Below, piece after piece: positions 1 through 12,309 of a stretch of 64,000 nt of DNA (position 1 is its first letter; every line of letters begins with the position of its first letter). The notes under the pieces are model-generated. The model saw nothing but the letters and a program-made list of their open reading frames with translations, had not been told where the DNA came from and made no database searches. The position numbers were made by a program, and so were the translations under genes. The stretch comes from Begonia masoniana (Eukaryota; Streptophyta; Magnoliopsida; Cucurbitales; Begoniaceae): positions 23,655,916 through 23,719,915 of the forward strand of contig CM039505.1 in NCBI GenBank assembly GCA_022432975.1, read 5' to 3'.

Positions 1-59
1 CTCTTCCATGGGTTCTAATGGATCTGTAACTTTTTCTTCTTGCTTTGAAATTTTGGCAG

Positions 60-3000
60 CGTTCTAATTTGGAGGGGAGACGAGAGGCGTTGCCCAGAAT
101 GGCTGAAGCTTTCGAACCTAACCTTGGGAGAAGAAGTAGAGAGGAATTAGAGTACGAGAGCAGATCCGGCAGTGAAAACATTGACGACGGCTCCGGCGAC
201 GATCAAGAGGCTACCAACGGCAACCCACCCAGAAAGAAACGACACCATCGACACACTCCCCAGCAAATCCAAGAACTCGAATTGTATGGCCGGTTTTCTC
301 AATTTACTATAAGAGATGTCATGATTATTATTATTATTTTTTTTTTTGCAAGTATTTTGCATGAGAATTTCTAAGTTTTGTTCAGAGTTTTCAAGGAGTG
401 CCCTCATCCTGATGAGAAGCAAAGATTAGAGCTAGGCAGTAGGCTTGGTTTAGAAACCAGACAAGTCAAATTCTGGTTCCAAAATCGTCGAACCCAAATG
501 AAAGTATGCAATTTTACATTCATCAATTCTTAGTTTTTTTTTTATTCAACTTGCAGACAGTATGATCTTCCTGTTTATTTTTATTCACTAGACTCAGTTG
601 GAAAGGCACGAGCATGCATTGCTCCGGCAAGAGAATGACAAGCTTAGATCGGAGAACTTGTCGATTAGAGAAGCCATGAGGATCCCAATTTGCTCCAACT
701 GTGGTGGCCCTGCAATGATTGGCGAAATTTCACTCGAAGAACAGCAACTTAGGATTCAAAATGCCCAACTGAAAGACGAGATACACCGTGCTTTCTTCCT
801 CGCAGGAAGGTTTCTGGGTCGACCGATTTCGAAACTCGGTACCTCCGTTGCAACTCCACTTTCAGGCTCAAATTTAGAGGTTGGCGGGCTCACTCCGCCT
901 GCGTCCGTGACTCTCGGGCCTTACTCCGTCGTCGGAAATTTGCATAGGCCGGTAGGGAGGTCGATATTTCTAGAGCTGGGTTTGGCGGCGATGGATGAAC
1001 TGGTGAAAATGGCACAGACGGACGAGCCTCTCTGGACCAGAAATTCAGACACAGGAAGAGAAATTCTAAACCAGGCGGAGTATATCAGAATGTTTACTCC
1101 TTGTATTGGCTTTAAACCAAATGGTTTCGCGAGCGAGGCATCGAGACAGAGCAGCGTTGTGATCATCAACAGCGTAGCTCTCGCCGAAACTCTGATGGAT
1201 TCGGTCGGTGATCCCATTTATTCGGAGTTTGCTCTTTTCATTTCATTATAACAACTGATCTTCTTTCTCTTCTTCTGTAATCGTGCTTAGAATCGGTGGG
1301 CCGAGATGTTTCCTGGTTTGATTGCCACAGCTACCACAACCGACGTGATTTCGAGCGGAGTCGGAGGAACTAGACATTGCGCACTACAACTGGTATTGAT
1401 CTGTAATAATGATTTGAAACAGAAAACAAAACGCAAGATTATGAGTTTGAAATGTGGATATGGATTCTCAGATGGAGGCTGAGTTTGCAGTTCTGTCCCC
1501 GTTGGTTCCGGTTCGGTCAGTGAGCTTCCTCCGCTTCTGCAAACAGCATGGCGATGGGGTTTGGGCAGTTGTCGACGTCTCCATTGAGTCCATGAAAGAA
1601 GCTCATCCCAAATCCAGGAGGCTTCCTTCTGGCTGTGTTGTTCAAGATATGTCAAATGGGTTTTCTAAGGTTAATTTTCCATCCTCTCTTTCAATTATTT
1701 CCTCGTTAATACAATTACACTAATTTCTTAAATAATTATTTTAGTTTCACAAAAATACTAATATATACATATAGATATATATATATATGTATATATTATG
1801 AGTATATAATACGTTTCTTTTTTCTCTCCTGCGAATTCTAAGTGACTGTCTATATTTTTATTTAATGTGTAATGAATTATTTATACAAGCCTAAAGTTAA
1901 GAATTATCTAAAGCTTTTAGACTGATTATATGGATCTTTCTTGAAATGCTAATCATTGTGTATTCCTAAACGAATAGATTGGTGTTAAACAAAATATTAC
2001 TCTATTCATAAAAATTATGAAAAATAAAAAAATGTACGTATTTTTCTCAACTATGTGATAATTAGAGTTGGGATTTATGATTTGTTCAACGGTGCGTGAT
2101 TCACTCAGATTCAGTGACTTTGTTTATAGAAATTAAAAATACAAGCCAATGTTTTAGTGTGACAATTTATTATTATGATGAAACCAAAATTAAGGAAATG
2201 GGTTTTGAGAATGCAGGTTACTTGGGTGGAGCATGCAGAGTACGACGAAAGCCAAATTCACCACCTTTACCGCCCACTAGTAAGCACGGGCATGGGGTTT
2301 GGTTCTCCCCGATGGCTTGCCGCCCTCCAACGACAATGCCAATTTCTAGCCATCCTCTTGTCTCCCTCCCTTCACCCTCCTGGTCTCGCTGGTATTAACG
2401 CCTACTCATCCACTTCCATTGTTTCTTTTTTTTTAAGATCATTGTGAGATTAATCAACTAATTTAGTCTATATAACTTGCTATTATCCTAGTTTTAGAAA
2501 ATTAACCGGGAGAATTTGACGCAGCAATAACTCCGGCGGGTCGTCGGACCATGCTGAAGCTGGCCAATAGGATGACGGAGAACTTCTGCGCCGGAGTGTG
2601 TGCGTCGACGGTGCACAAATGGAACAAGCTCCATGCCGGGAACGTTGACGAGAACATACGGGTAGCGACCCGAAAAAGTGTCAATGATTCCGGCGACCCA
2701 CCGAGCATTTTATTGGGCGCAGCCACTTCTGTTTGGCTGCCTGTTTCCCCACAAAGGCTGTTTGCCTTTCTGCGTGATCATCGGCAGAGAAGCGAGTGGG
2801 ACGTTCTATCGAACGGCAGATCCATGCAGGAGATGACCCACATTGCCAAAGGCCATGATCTGGGCAACTGCGTCTCTCTCCTCCGAGCAAACGTACGGAT
2901 CTCTCTCTCTCTCTCTCTAACCCCTGTTTTAATTAGGGGTGAGCAAAAACCGGATTGGACCGAAGAACCGGATTGGAACCGGAAATTTGGTCCAGTTCTG

Positions 3001-6000
3001 GTCTGTTTTTCAATTTAAAAAATCAAAATTCGGTTTGTTTTAAGTTGAACCGAAAAATACGGTTCGGTTTTGGGTTTGATGATAAAAAACCGAATTATTC
3101 CAGAACCGGATTTAATCCAGTGCCCTAAGTCTAACCCCTCTCCTCGGCTGCTCCTGCCTCTCATTCTCAATCTCACTTCGCAGTTCGCTTGAAGCTCGCT
3201 CTGTCGCTCAGACCTCAGTTCGCAGTCGCAGTCGCCCGACGCCAAACCACAGTCACCGACTTCCGACCTCGACTTCCGACTTCGACTTCGACTTCGACAA
3301 AGCTTCCGACTTCGACGAAGTCACCGACTGCCGACGAAGGTAAGCAATTTTTATAGCATTACTCGTTCGTGGCTCTGAATATCTTAGATTTTTCTTTGAG
3401 AGTCCAACGAACAAGTAAGAGAATCGTTCAAGATCTGATATTTCTATAGAAAAATAAATATGAGTTCTAGTCAATAAATCAATCATTTTCTCAAACCATA
3501 TTCTCTGATTTATTTTTTTTTTCATGAATTATTATTATTATTAAGAGAAAGCAAATTAGTTTTGAAATGTTCAACAGAAGGGTGCTCTTGCTTGCTTGGA
3601 CAAACATAGGAAAGATAATTCGTGTGGATAATTAACTCTTTTGAAACGCAATTTACTTTCTCCACCCCCCCTCTCTCTCTCTATATATATATATATAATA
3701 CTTATAAAAAAAGAAATTAATGGTTATCTTTGAAGTCAATCGTTCATTTTCTAATCATAATTAGAAGGTAATTCATCACCATTTATATTAAATTTGATGG
3801 TGTAAGGATAATATTCATCTCCTGTGGGTGACTTGCTCTGATTTCAATCTCTCTCTCTCAAACCAGCTGCTGCAATAAGGAAATTTGCAAGTCTTCTCCA
3901 GCAAATCAGATTAATAAATGATTATCAATTTGTTGTTTTAGATGATGAAATATCAGATCTTGAACGATTCTCTTACTTGTTCGTTGATCCTCATTCACAG
4001 GTAATTGAAGATCACATCAAAATACAGATTGGATTCAGAGGAAGAATTGAGTACTTCGGCCTTTCACGAAGGTTTTTTTCTTGCTCTACTTTCTTAAAAC
4101 TGTCGTAGCTGATGTTGTGTGCAATGTGCATTAGTTGATTTTTGAGTGCAGTGTATTGTTTAGCTGATGTTGTGTGTGGTGTGCATTATTGATGTGATGT
4201 GTGTGTTTGATGTTAATTAGTCATTTATTGATGTTAATGTGCTGTTCTAATTTTAGAATTTTTAGATTGTTAGATTGTTGGATTTGGCTTATTGATTACG
4301 AATTGTTATGATTTGTATTTTATAGGATGGAAACGGAAAGCACTAATGATAATCAAAATGTAGAGAGTTCTAGTGTTAATGTTCGAAGGGAAAGGAAAAA
4401 CAAATCAGATGTATGGAATTATTTTGCTATTGATGAAAATAATTCTAGAGCAAAATGTAATCATTGTGGAAAAACATATGCATGTGATACATTGAGAAAT
4501 GGGACATCAAGTTTGAAAAAACACATTCGTATTTGTGCAAAATTATTGGCAACTATAGATGTGAAGCAAAAGACTTTGAGCTTTCAGAATACGAATAATA
4601 AGGGACAACAAATTGCATGTTTTAGTATTGCTACTTGTCGAGAACTACTTGCGAAGATGATAATTAACGAAGAATTGTCTTTTAAGTTTGTTGAAAAAGA
4701 GAGCTTTAGAGCATATTCTCAATATTTGCAACCGAAGTTTTTGCTTCCGTCTAGATTTACAGTTGCTCGTGATATTTTGAGTCTTTATGAAAAAGAAAAG
4801 ATGAAATTGAAAGAGTACTTTAGAAGAACATCACAACGAGTATGTTTGACTACAGATACATGGACTTCTATTCAGAATATAAATTATATGGTTTTAACTG
4901 CTCATTACATTGATAGTGATTGGACCATTCATAAGAAGATTTTAAATTTTTGTTTGATTTTGGATCATAAAGGTGATACAATTGGTAGAGAATTGGAAAG
5001 ATGTTTGATTGAATGGGGAATCGAAAATGTTTTGACTGTCACAGTTGACAATGCTTCTTCAAATGATGTTGCAATTTCATATTTGATCAAAAGTGTTCGA
5101 AATTGGAATGGTTTAGTTTTGAATGGACAATACATGCATATGCGATGTTTTGCACACATATTGAACTTAATTGTATGTGATGGATTGAAAGATCATCAAG
5201 AAGCTATTGATAGAGTGCGTAGAGCTGTTAAATATGTCCGATCATCACCTGCAAGGTTACAAAATTTTAAGAATTGTGCTGATAATGTTAAAATCGCATG
5301 CAAAAGTAGTGTTTCTCTTGATGTGTCTACAAGATGGAATTCTACATATTTGATGTTAGCAAGTGCTGAAAAATTTGAAAAAGCTTTTGACAAGTTAATG
5401 GAAACCGATAGTAATTTCATTGGTGGGTTGAGTGGGGATACATCTCCCACTACAACAGATTGGGCGAATATTAGGAAACTTATTAAATTTTTAAAAGTTT
5501 TTTATGATTCGACTGTGACTGTTTCAGCCTCTTTACATGTGACATCAAATAAATATTTTAGCGAACTTTGCAGTTTGAAATTGGTTATAATGGAGTATGC
5601 TGAGTGTGACGATCCATCATTGAGGAAAATGGCTATTGGAATGCAAGGAAAATTTGACAAGTATTGGGGAAATTATGATAATATTAATTTCTTGATGTAT
5701 GTTGCAGTTGTTTTAGATCCAAGATGTAAGATACAGTTTTTCGAACATTGTCTTACAATGTTGGTTGACAATGATAAAGCTACATATTTGGTGAGTAAAG
5801 TACGAACCGTGATTAACAGATTATATCTTCAATACAAAATGGATTTGGGGTTTGAAATATCACAGGATTATGGTAGAACTAGTGTTGCGACATCTTCATC
5901 CACAGAACAAATAACTGGTTCTGCTTACGATCAGCTATTTCAGAAATTTTGTAATCGTAATAGTCAGCGAGGTGCTGCAAGCAGTAGGACGGAAGTTGAT

Positions 6001-7919
6001 CAATACTTATCTGAGGAATTGGAAACGTTTTCGGAAAATCAAGATATTTTGACATGGTGGAAATTGAATTCATTGAAATATCCAATATTAAGTAAAATTG
6101 CAAAAGATGTATTGGTTATTCCTATTTCTACAGTTCCTTCGGAGTCAGCTTTCAGTTGTGGTGGACGTGTACTTGATTCTTTTCGTAGTTCTTTATCACC
6201 AAAGACTGTCGAGGCGCTTATTTGCACTCAAAGCTGGATTCGTGAGGAAAACCATAATTTAGAAAACTTCAATGATGTGATGGATGAGTTTGAAAAAGGT
6301 ATGTTTTAAATTTTACTCTTATTCTTTAGTAATTACTAATTATATATTTATTTTGAGACTTATATTATTTTGCAGATTTTATATCACGAGGTGAAGATGA
6401 CGAACTAATTAAAATTAGCGAATAGAGAGAACATCGTTGTATGTTTGATTGTTTTTACTTCATTTTCTATTGAATTATATTTTTATTAGTATAATATTTT
6501 TTTGCATCTTGTAGTGACTACGTGTACATGTGTTATTTTTTTCATTTTTATAGGATTGTAGAACAATTGAGAGGCTGTGCACTTAGTAAAAGCTGATTGT
6601 AGAAGTTGAAGCCTTCTACTGGTTGTAGAAGTTAAAAACTGGTTGTGCACTTAATATAATATTTGTTTGATTGTTCTTGCAATATTAAACATTTTGTATC
6701 AAACATTTTGAATGTAGCGGTAACTGACGCTATTGGCTTTTGATTACCTAAACATTTGGCTCCTTCCTTCCTCTTCAGCAACAAACGACCGAGCACCAGA
6801 AGAAGGCCCGTCGATCACTTTATTGTATTTTTTCTTTTCTGTTGATTTGGAGTTCACCTTTACTGCTCAGATTTTACGAAGGTGTGTATTAACTATTAAG
6901 GATTGGAAGAGTTTTATTTTGATTACTAGCTGGCGGCTGCGAACTGTTGCGGTTTTGAGATTTGCTATGATTAACATTTTGACTGGATATTTTTTATTTT
7001 GAATTAACGTGTTTGTTTTTTTTAATGAATTGTAAGTATTGCTTCATTTGTGTTAGGCCCTGTAATTGTTTGAATCTGAATTTTGATTAAAATAATATGA
7101 GTTCTTCGAGTTGAGCGAGTAGCTTAGTTGCTGTTTCATCTTCTTGTGATTAATAAGAAAGTTCAAAAAAAATGTGGGAAAACCGGAACCGGATTAGAAC
7201 CGGAACCGAAATTCGGTTCCGGTTCTAGTCCGGTCACAGAAATGAAAGTTCAAAAAAATGTGGGAAAACCGGAACCGGATTAGAACCGGAACCGAAATTC
7301 GGTTCCGGTTCTAGTCCGGTCCTTCAAAAAATCAAAACAGTCCCGGTCTTAAAAATTAAAAACCGAATTTATTATTTTGGTTTCAATTTTCTTCAAAACC
7401 GGACCGGACCGGTTTTTGCTCACCCCTAGTTTTAATCTCAACTTTTACGTCATTCTCAAATTCTCTCTCTCTCTAGCATATAAGCTCGAAAATTATTGAT
7501 CAAAATAGCTTGCGATTAAAGTAATACGACAGATCAAAGCACTGTTTGAATAGAAAAATATTTTACAGGCTGTGAATGCGAACCAGAGCAGTATGCTGAT
7601 ACTGCAGGAAACATGCACAGACGATGCCGGATCGCTTGTCGTGTACGCCCCACTCGACATTCCGGCCATGCACGTCGTGATGAACGGTGGAGATTCATCC
7701 TCCGTGACACTACCACCGTCAGGATTTGCGATTGTGCCAGATGGACGACGATCGGCTGGTCAAACAGAAGGAATCAACGGCAATGAAAGTGGGTCCCTCC
7801 TCACTGTAGCCTTCCAGATCCTTGTGAACAGCCTCCCTACGGGCAACCTCACCGTAGAGTCGGTCAACAATCTCATCTCCTCGACCATCCATAAGATCAA
7901 GGCCGCCATAGCCCAGTGA
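60..7919 (+). CDS. Class IV HD-ZIP homeodomain-START transcription factor (ANL2/HDG-like), 5' end outside window
   Basis: Exons read from splice sites and reading frame: 60-283, 386-503, 592-1203, 1291-1392, 1472-1669, 2217-2391, 2525-2892 and 7569-7919 (TGA at 7917-7919). The first visible exon follows an AG acceptor at 58-59 and is homologous to ANL2-type proteins upstream of the Met at 99, so the true start is probably in an exon before the window. From that Met the protein is about 702 aa. It has an acidic stretch, a homeodomain with the WFQNRR recognition helix (end of exon 2), a leucine zipper interrupted by a CxxCGG loop (exon 3), a START domain (exons 3-6) and the conserved C-terminal region containing [12 protein letters not shown] (exon 8). 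Family members are nuclear regulators of epidermal and trichome identity and anthocyanin or cuticle genes. All eight exons are open and in phase. The last intron is enlarged from about 180 bp to 4.7 kb by a hAT transposon, so the gene is probably functional if that intron is spliced. Confidence 0.93.
3405..3986. repeat. 40-bp perfect inverted repeat in the hAT 5' leader
   Basis: Positions 3405-3444 are the exact reverse complement of 3947-3986, with about 500 bp between the arms. The right arm lies in an open stretch reading [20 protein letters not shown], directly after a TTTTAG acceptor-like site, so it may be part of an untranslated or captured exon. The left arm would be an inverted partial copy. 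It is not part of the terminal repeats. Function unknown. Confidence 0.85.
4327..6425 (+). CDS. hAT transposase (BED zinc finger, RNase H-like core, hAT dimerisation domain)
   Basis: The ATG at 4327 opens a 657-codon frame to a GT donor at 6299. Splicing to an AG acceptor ending at 6375 adds a short exon 6376-6425 ending in TAG, giving about 673 aa; without splicing the frame ends after five more codons at 6309. An N-terminal BED-type zinc finger (CNHCGKTY ... HIRIC, residues about 41-69) is followed by the hAT core with a DTWTS motif. The C-terminal dimerisation region contains [19 protein letters not shown] and [11 protein letters not shown] possible 5' leader acceptor (TTTTATAG) lies just upstream of the ATG. 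The protein would act in the nucleus, binding the element's termini for cut-and-paste transposition. I see no frameshift or internal stop. Base use is AT-rich compared with the host exons. Confidence 0.93.
7157..7322. repeat. Tandem duplication (87-bp period) in the hAT right subterminal region
   Basis: Two nearly identical copies start at 7157 and 7244. Each holds an ACCGGAACCGG ... CCGGTTCCGG palindromic cluster. The duplication doubles the number of candidate transposase-binding sites at the right end. Confidence 0.85.
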
Positions 7920-7974
7920 CGTAGATGAATAAGTGAGTGCTAGCGTTTTATAACAATAAAAGTAATAATAAGAA

Positions 7975-8703
7975 GCGTTAAAACCAATTTGAACATTTAC
8001 GGAATTAATTTGAAACACCCTATAAATTAAAAATTTTAATAATTAAAATTTTAAATTATCTAAAATATAATAAATTAAACGTGATATGGAGCTAATCACC
8101 CCCCGTTCCGAATTTACACCGAGAACGGATGACCGATCACCTCATGTTCTATTCAGTGTTTACGAACTGTCTCTTAAAATAAAAGAGATAGCCATTGAAG
8201 TTCATTCTCATTTTTTCATCCTTATTTCCCTACAACTAGTGAGAGATCACTACAACTAATGGAAGAAGCAGCATTGAAAGATGAATAGTTAACAAAGTAT
8301 ATAGATTGGTGTCATGTTCTCAAGCATAATGTTTTCAAAATTATGGATGAAAATGAGGGGTCATCGCCCCGAATTGGGGCCCGTTCTCAAGCGTAATGTT
8401 TAAGAACGGGGGTATTCGTCCCGAAACGACTCCTCGTTCTTAAACATTACGCTTGAGAACGGAGTCCTGATCTAGGACGATGACCCCCCGTTCTTAGCCC
8501 TAATTTTGAGAACGGAGGTCGTTGTCCCGGAACGGAGGACTGATCCCCGAAAATATATAAATTTAGAACGGAGGGTGATCGGCCCTCTGCGAGGATTTAA
8601 TTTGTTATATTTTAAATAGTTTAAGATTTTAATTATTAGAATTTTTAATTTAGGAGTGTTTCAAATTAATCTCACACATTGATGTTCAAATTGATTTTAA
8701 ACT
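7975..8703. mobile_element. Foldback Mutator-like MITE (729 bp)
   Basis: The ends are inverted copies of each other (the left arm reads inward from 7975, the right arm outward to 8703). The pairing continues with mismatches for well over 100 bp. A 9-bp direct repeat TAATAAGAA flanks it at 7966-7974 and 8704-8712, the length typical of Mutator-like elements. A second, inner hairpin lies at about 8360-8490, with near-perfect arms CGTTCTCAAGCGTAATG ... CATTACGCTTGAGAACG. No coding sequence is present. It lies about 55 bp after the HD-ZIP stop codon, so it may overlap that gene's 3' UTR. Confidence 0.82.
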
Positions 8704-8712
8704 TAATAAGAA

Positions 8713-8925
8713 TCAAATTTTTAGATCGAACCACACAAGAAGACCTAGTGCTTGGGCAGTGTCACCGAACCGTGAAAGCGGAATTTTTGATTGTTGAATC
8801 TCGGTTCCAGCATTGACACCAATATTAAAAGATTTTCATAGATTAAAAACGTCCATGTATTTTTTTTTTATGTGAATTGAAAGAGATATAAATCAAAAAT
8901 CAAGAAAATTATGAGAAAAATATGA
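8713..8925. other. Short intergenic stretch between two MULE insertions
   Basis: AT-rich sequence between the TSD of the foldback element and the TSD of the Pack-MULE. I see no gene, RNA or repeat in it. Confidence 0.6.
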
Positions 8926-8935
8926 AAAAAAATAT

Positions 8936-9238
8936 GGTAAAGTGCAATTTGGCCCCTACAACTAAGTGAAAATAATAATTTTCACCGTAAAATCGAATAA
9001 TGGGTAAAAACAACCTTAATGTATGAGTAATGGACAATTCACCTCTTACCGTGATATTTTTCGTTAAAATGACACGTTTTCGTTACGTGTCATATTTTAC
9101 TTCCAAAAATACACCTGCCCCTGCCCCTGCCCCTGCCCCTGCCCCTGCCCGGTGGCTTCTCCACTGCATCATCTTCTTCTCCGGCCTGCAGAGTAGAACA
9201 CTTGTAGAAATCCTAATCCACATCAAAAATCAATAATT
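8936..9238 (+). repeat. Pack-MULE left terminal inverted repeat
   Basis: Inverted partner of 28705-28966. Conserved blocks include CAACTAAGTGAAAATAA, TAATGGGTAAAA, ACACGTTTTCGT and GTGTCATATTTTACTTCC. The left copy has an extra CTGCCC microsatellite. Confidence 0.85.
9115..9150 (+). repeat. Hexanucleotide microsatellite (CTGCCC)6
   Basis: Six consecutive CCTGCC/CTGCCC units inside the left Pack-MULE TIR. The right TIR has only one such unit (GGGGCAATG context), so the array expanded after the two ends diverged. Confidence 0.9.
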
Positions 9239-9291
9239 TCCCGCCTATGGTGAAGCAACCGATTGAAAAGCTTGCAGAAAGATGCGATTCC

Positions 9292-9961
9292 TCACTCTCT
9301 TGTATCCAGCTTCGGCAAGCTACAGCGATATGAACAACCGGGGGTATGATCGAATTCATTCATCTGGGTTCTTGCTAAAACGCATGATCTTGTTGATTTC
9401 CTCAATGACAATCTTCTCTCCATCTTCGACATGCTGGGATTGTGTTGCAGAGTTGAAACTCGTTGATTTTCAGCATCATTTTCAGCCCCGACAAGCTCTT
9501 TATAACCCTCTTTACAACTTGGGCAGATTCCATCTCCTGTTCTTAAAGCATTTCTGTAACAATCTCTGCAGATTTTGAAATCGCAATCATAGGGGAGAAT
9601 CTCTAAGCCTCTTTCATCTGTCATAACTAGTCCGTCGCATTTCGGAACAGAGCAAGGAGACCCTTAGCTCCGGTCATTTGAGGGTGGCTAGAATTAGATT
9701 CTATCACTTTTTCTTTCAAATGTGCTCGCGTTACGTAATTGTAGCCACTAGTAAATAATGAACTCGAAGCATTTTGATCTTCAACTCTCCTTGAAGTTGA
9801 CATTTCATGGCATTTTTTATTGGTTGGTTATCTGGTGTAGGAGGTATGTGGAATATATATGTACCGAACTCTACGTTTCCAATTTCATCATCTAAATCAT
9901 GGCTTGATTGGCTTATATGGTTGACTACTGGGGCCACGTTGGATGATCTCGACGGAGCTGC
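9292..9961 (-). pseudogene. Captured 5' fragment of a cellulose-synthase-like D gene (N-terminal region and RING-type zinc finger)
   Basis: Reading the minus strand from 9961, the fragment encodes a CSLD N-terminus: SSHDLDDEIGNVEF, the family hallmark FHIPPTPDNQP, then (frame shifted) SLFTSGYNYVTRAHLKEK, SSHPQMTGAKG, and after a further frameshift near 9660 the zinc-finger segment VMTDERGLEILPYDCDFKIC RDC ... GICPSCKEGYK, ending at NEFDHT near 9335. The start codon lies across the Copia insertion at 27244-27246. CSLD proteins are Golgi or plasma-membrane glycan synthases of tip-growing cells. Only the regulatory N-terminus is here; the membrane segments and catalytic D,D,D,QxxRW are absent. 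At least two frameshifts and lack of the catalytic part make it a pseudogene. The 110-codon open frame at 9292-9624 could still be translated as an isolated RING-like peptide, but nothing supports that. Confidence 0.85.
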
Positions 9962-11790
9962 TGTTAGAATTTAAGTTCCCTCACACAGCGGAATTAATGG
10001 TGTTCATAACACTCATACGTTCGCTATTTAAATATTATGAAAAACGATTTTTCACAATAATAATAGGATCGTCATTTATGATATATGAATAATTATATGC
10101 AATAAAAACAAATAAGTTAGATTTAAAGAAATTACCTTTAAAGAACAATTTCTTAATATTGAAGAGCCTTCGATCTTCTTTATCAATCTTTCTCACCTCG
10201 AATAAGGACGTGTGGGCGTGATGAACATAAAAAGATCACACTCAATTTTGTGATAGATCGTTTTCTTAACACATGAGACGATCTATATGGATATAGATAA
10301 CAATTCTCCAAACCACCACGGAAATGCTCTTAAAATAGATTGGTTCTCAAAATGAATTCTCTTACACCTCTTTGCAAATGAGGTCTTAACCTCTATTTAT
10401 AGTGTAAGAATTTTGTAACAATTATCATAAAATTTAATAGAAACAAACGTTACAAAATTTAATTTACCATTAAGTTAGAATTGATTTCTTAATAACATTT
10501 ATAACCAAAGATGTTATGGAAATCAAAACAACTTCTCATCATGGCCTTACACTTGACACCATGATTTGGCAAGATTCATTTTAAAAAACTATTTTCAAAA
10601 ACAACTTTATGTTTGTTAATTAATTGAACAATTCAATTATTTCATTTAATGAAACATAACAAACATATTAATTATGACAACTTTTGTCATGTGTCTTATA
10701 AGTTGATTATTCAACTATTTCATCTAATGAAATATAATAAACTTATTATTGAGTGTATTAAATAACTAACTCATAGTTAATTATTTAATCTTCTTTGTTC
10801 ATTTTTCTATTATTCGAATAATGATAGAAGTGACAAAGGGACCAATGGACCTATAATTTTAAGCTTCAATAATTTTTCCGTTAATTAATATAAACTCTTT
10901 GTATCAATTAACGTAATTGTTAACTCTAAAGTAAGTCCATTAAATACTTAGAGTTGCGCTCTTAAAACTATAGATTATGTTTACTCAAAGTAATGTCCAT
11001 TGATATAGTCATTACATGTGTACTAACCCTCCATTTAGATTCGTAATAGAGCTAGATTTTTAATCTGTTAACCTCTCATATTACATCTTTATCCTTAACT
11101 ACCATTAGTCCTTGATTGAATAATTAATTCATAATGATTTATGAATTTGCGCGCTAATTATTCAATCTTTTAACTAACAAAAAAAGGGAATCCAATAAAA
11201 TGGATTTCATTGTATCGATATTAACATTCTCAGCTATTCATTTTAATTTATTCCCAATATACGAGGTGTGTGAATTGTAACTCATACAAAACTTTACCAA
11301 GTAAATTAAAGAATAAATTAAAATAAAATAGGAGTTTGTTAAATACAATGAATTAAGATTACACACATATGACCATCATTATGATAAAGTTATTTGTTCT
11401 AGGTTTAACGGAAATTATAAGAACAATATAATTTTATCTGGTCCAGTCCTATATAATCATATTATATAAAACTTATTTACCTTATGTCACTACATATATA
11501 GTCGGGATATAACTATACATTCTTAATGAGATAAACTAAGTTCATAACTATGATTTATTTGAAGATTCCATACTTCAAATATAAGTCATGGACTTGTTTT
11601 GGTTATTACTCTTTATATTATATCCCTCATGCATACAATATATATGTCAATATAAAGTTTGCACAAATAACCAAAGAATTTTCTCTGAATTTTATAAAGC
11701 ATGATCTTTAAATGCAAGCATAATATTAATCAATTTAAATAATATAACTGTTCTATTACATTTGTTTGTTTGGGCACATAATTTTCAACA
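9962..11790 (-). repeat. Copia 3' LTR (uninterrupted copy, 1829 bp)
   Basis: TGTTAGAATTTAAG to TTTTCAACA. It aligns along its whole length with the right-hand copy, differing at scattered positions. The adjacent sequence at 11791-11806 reads, on the minus strand, GCAAGTGGGAGTT, the polypurine tract. AT-rich; no gene. Confidence 0.95.
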
Positions 11791-11804
11791 AACTCCCACT
11801 TGCC

Positions 11805-12223
11805 CTAAAGCAAATGAGACATGTCTCTAATTCCTAAGCCCTCCAGATGTTCCTCAAAACGATTTCTAGGTAACGTCTTGGTGAAGGGATCAACAAGATT
11901 CTCAGCTGATGAAATCTTCAGAACAGTCACGTCTCCACACTGCACGATATCTCTTATCACATGATATTTTCTCTCTATATGCTTTGTTCGCTTGTGACTT
12001 CTAGGTTCTTTAGAATTTGCCACTGCACCACTGTTGTCACAGTACAAAGTCAGTGGCTTATCCATATTTGGAATTACTTCCAAATCAGTAAAGAATTTTC
12101 TAAGCGACACAGCTTCCTTTGATGCCTCACAAGCAGCAATGTATTCTGCTTCCATAGTAGAATCTGAAACACCACCTTGTTTCACGCTTCTCCAAACTAT
12201 TGCTCCACCCCCAAGGGTCAAGA
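11805..12223 (-). pseudogene. Copia RNase H domain, C-terminal part
   Basis: Encodes TLGGGAIVWRS ... STMEAEYIAACEASKEAVSLRKF ... LYCDNSGAVANSKEP ... KHIERKYHVIRD, the usual Copia RNase H C-terminus, ending with TKTLPRNRFEEHLEGLGI. The preceding half (SDTDDRKSISGSIF) lies at 13046 and beyond; the two were joined before Cassandra inserted between SGSIF and TLGGGA. Confidence 0.93.
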
Positions 12224-12309
12224 TGTAACGACCCATTTTCCCAGCAAGATATTGTCCGCTCTCGGGATTGGGCCGCAACCCAATATCCTCCCCTCACGGT
12301 TTTGTTTGG

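Larger units (their letters stand above)
2934..7428 (+). mobile_element. Autonomous-looking hAT DNA transposon in the last intron of the HD-ZIP IV gene
   Basis: A 4495-bp element with perfect 20-bp terminal inverted repeats (TAGGGGTGAGCAAAAACCGG at the left end, its reverse complement at the right). It is bounded by a perfect 8-bp target duplication GTTTTAAT at 2926-2933 and 7429-7436, the hAT signature. Both subterminal regions carry repeated ACCGGA/TCCGGT motifs, the kind of sites hAT transposases bind near their ends. One long transposase gene fills the centre. Perfect TIRs, perfect TSD and an open transposase together indicate a recent insertion, possibly still mobile. Confidence 0.96.

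Noticed and set aside
9292..9624. Stand-alone RING zinc-finger gene
   Set aside because: The upstream sequence is CSLD N-terminus in a shifted frame and the whole lies between MULE TIRs, so it is a captured CSLD fragment.
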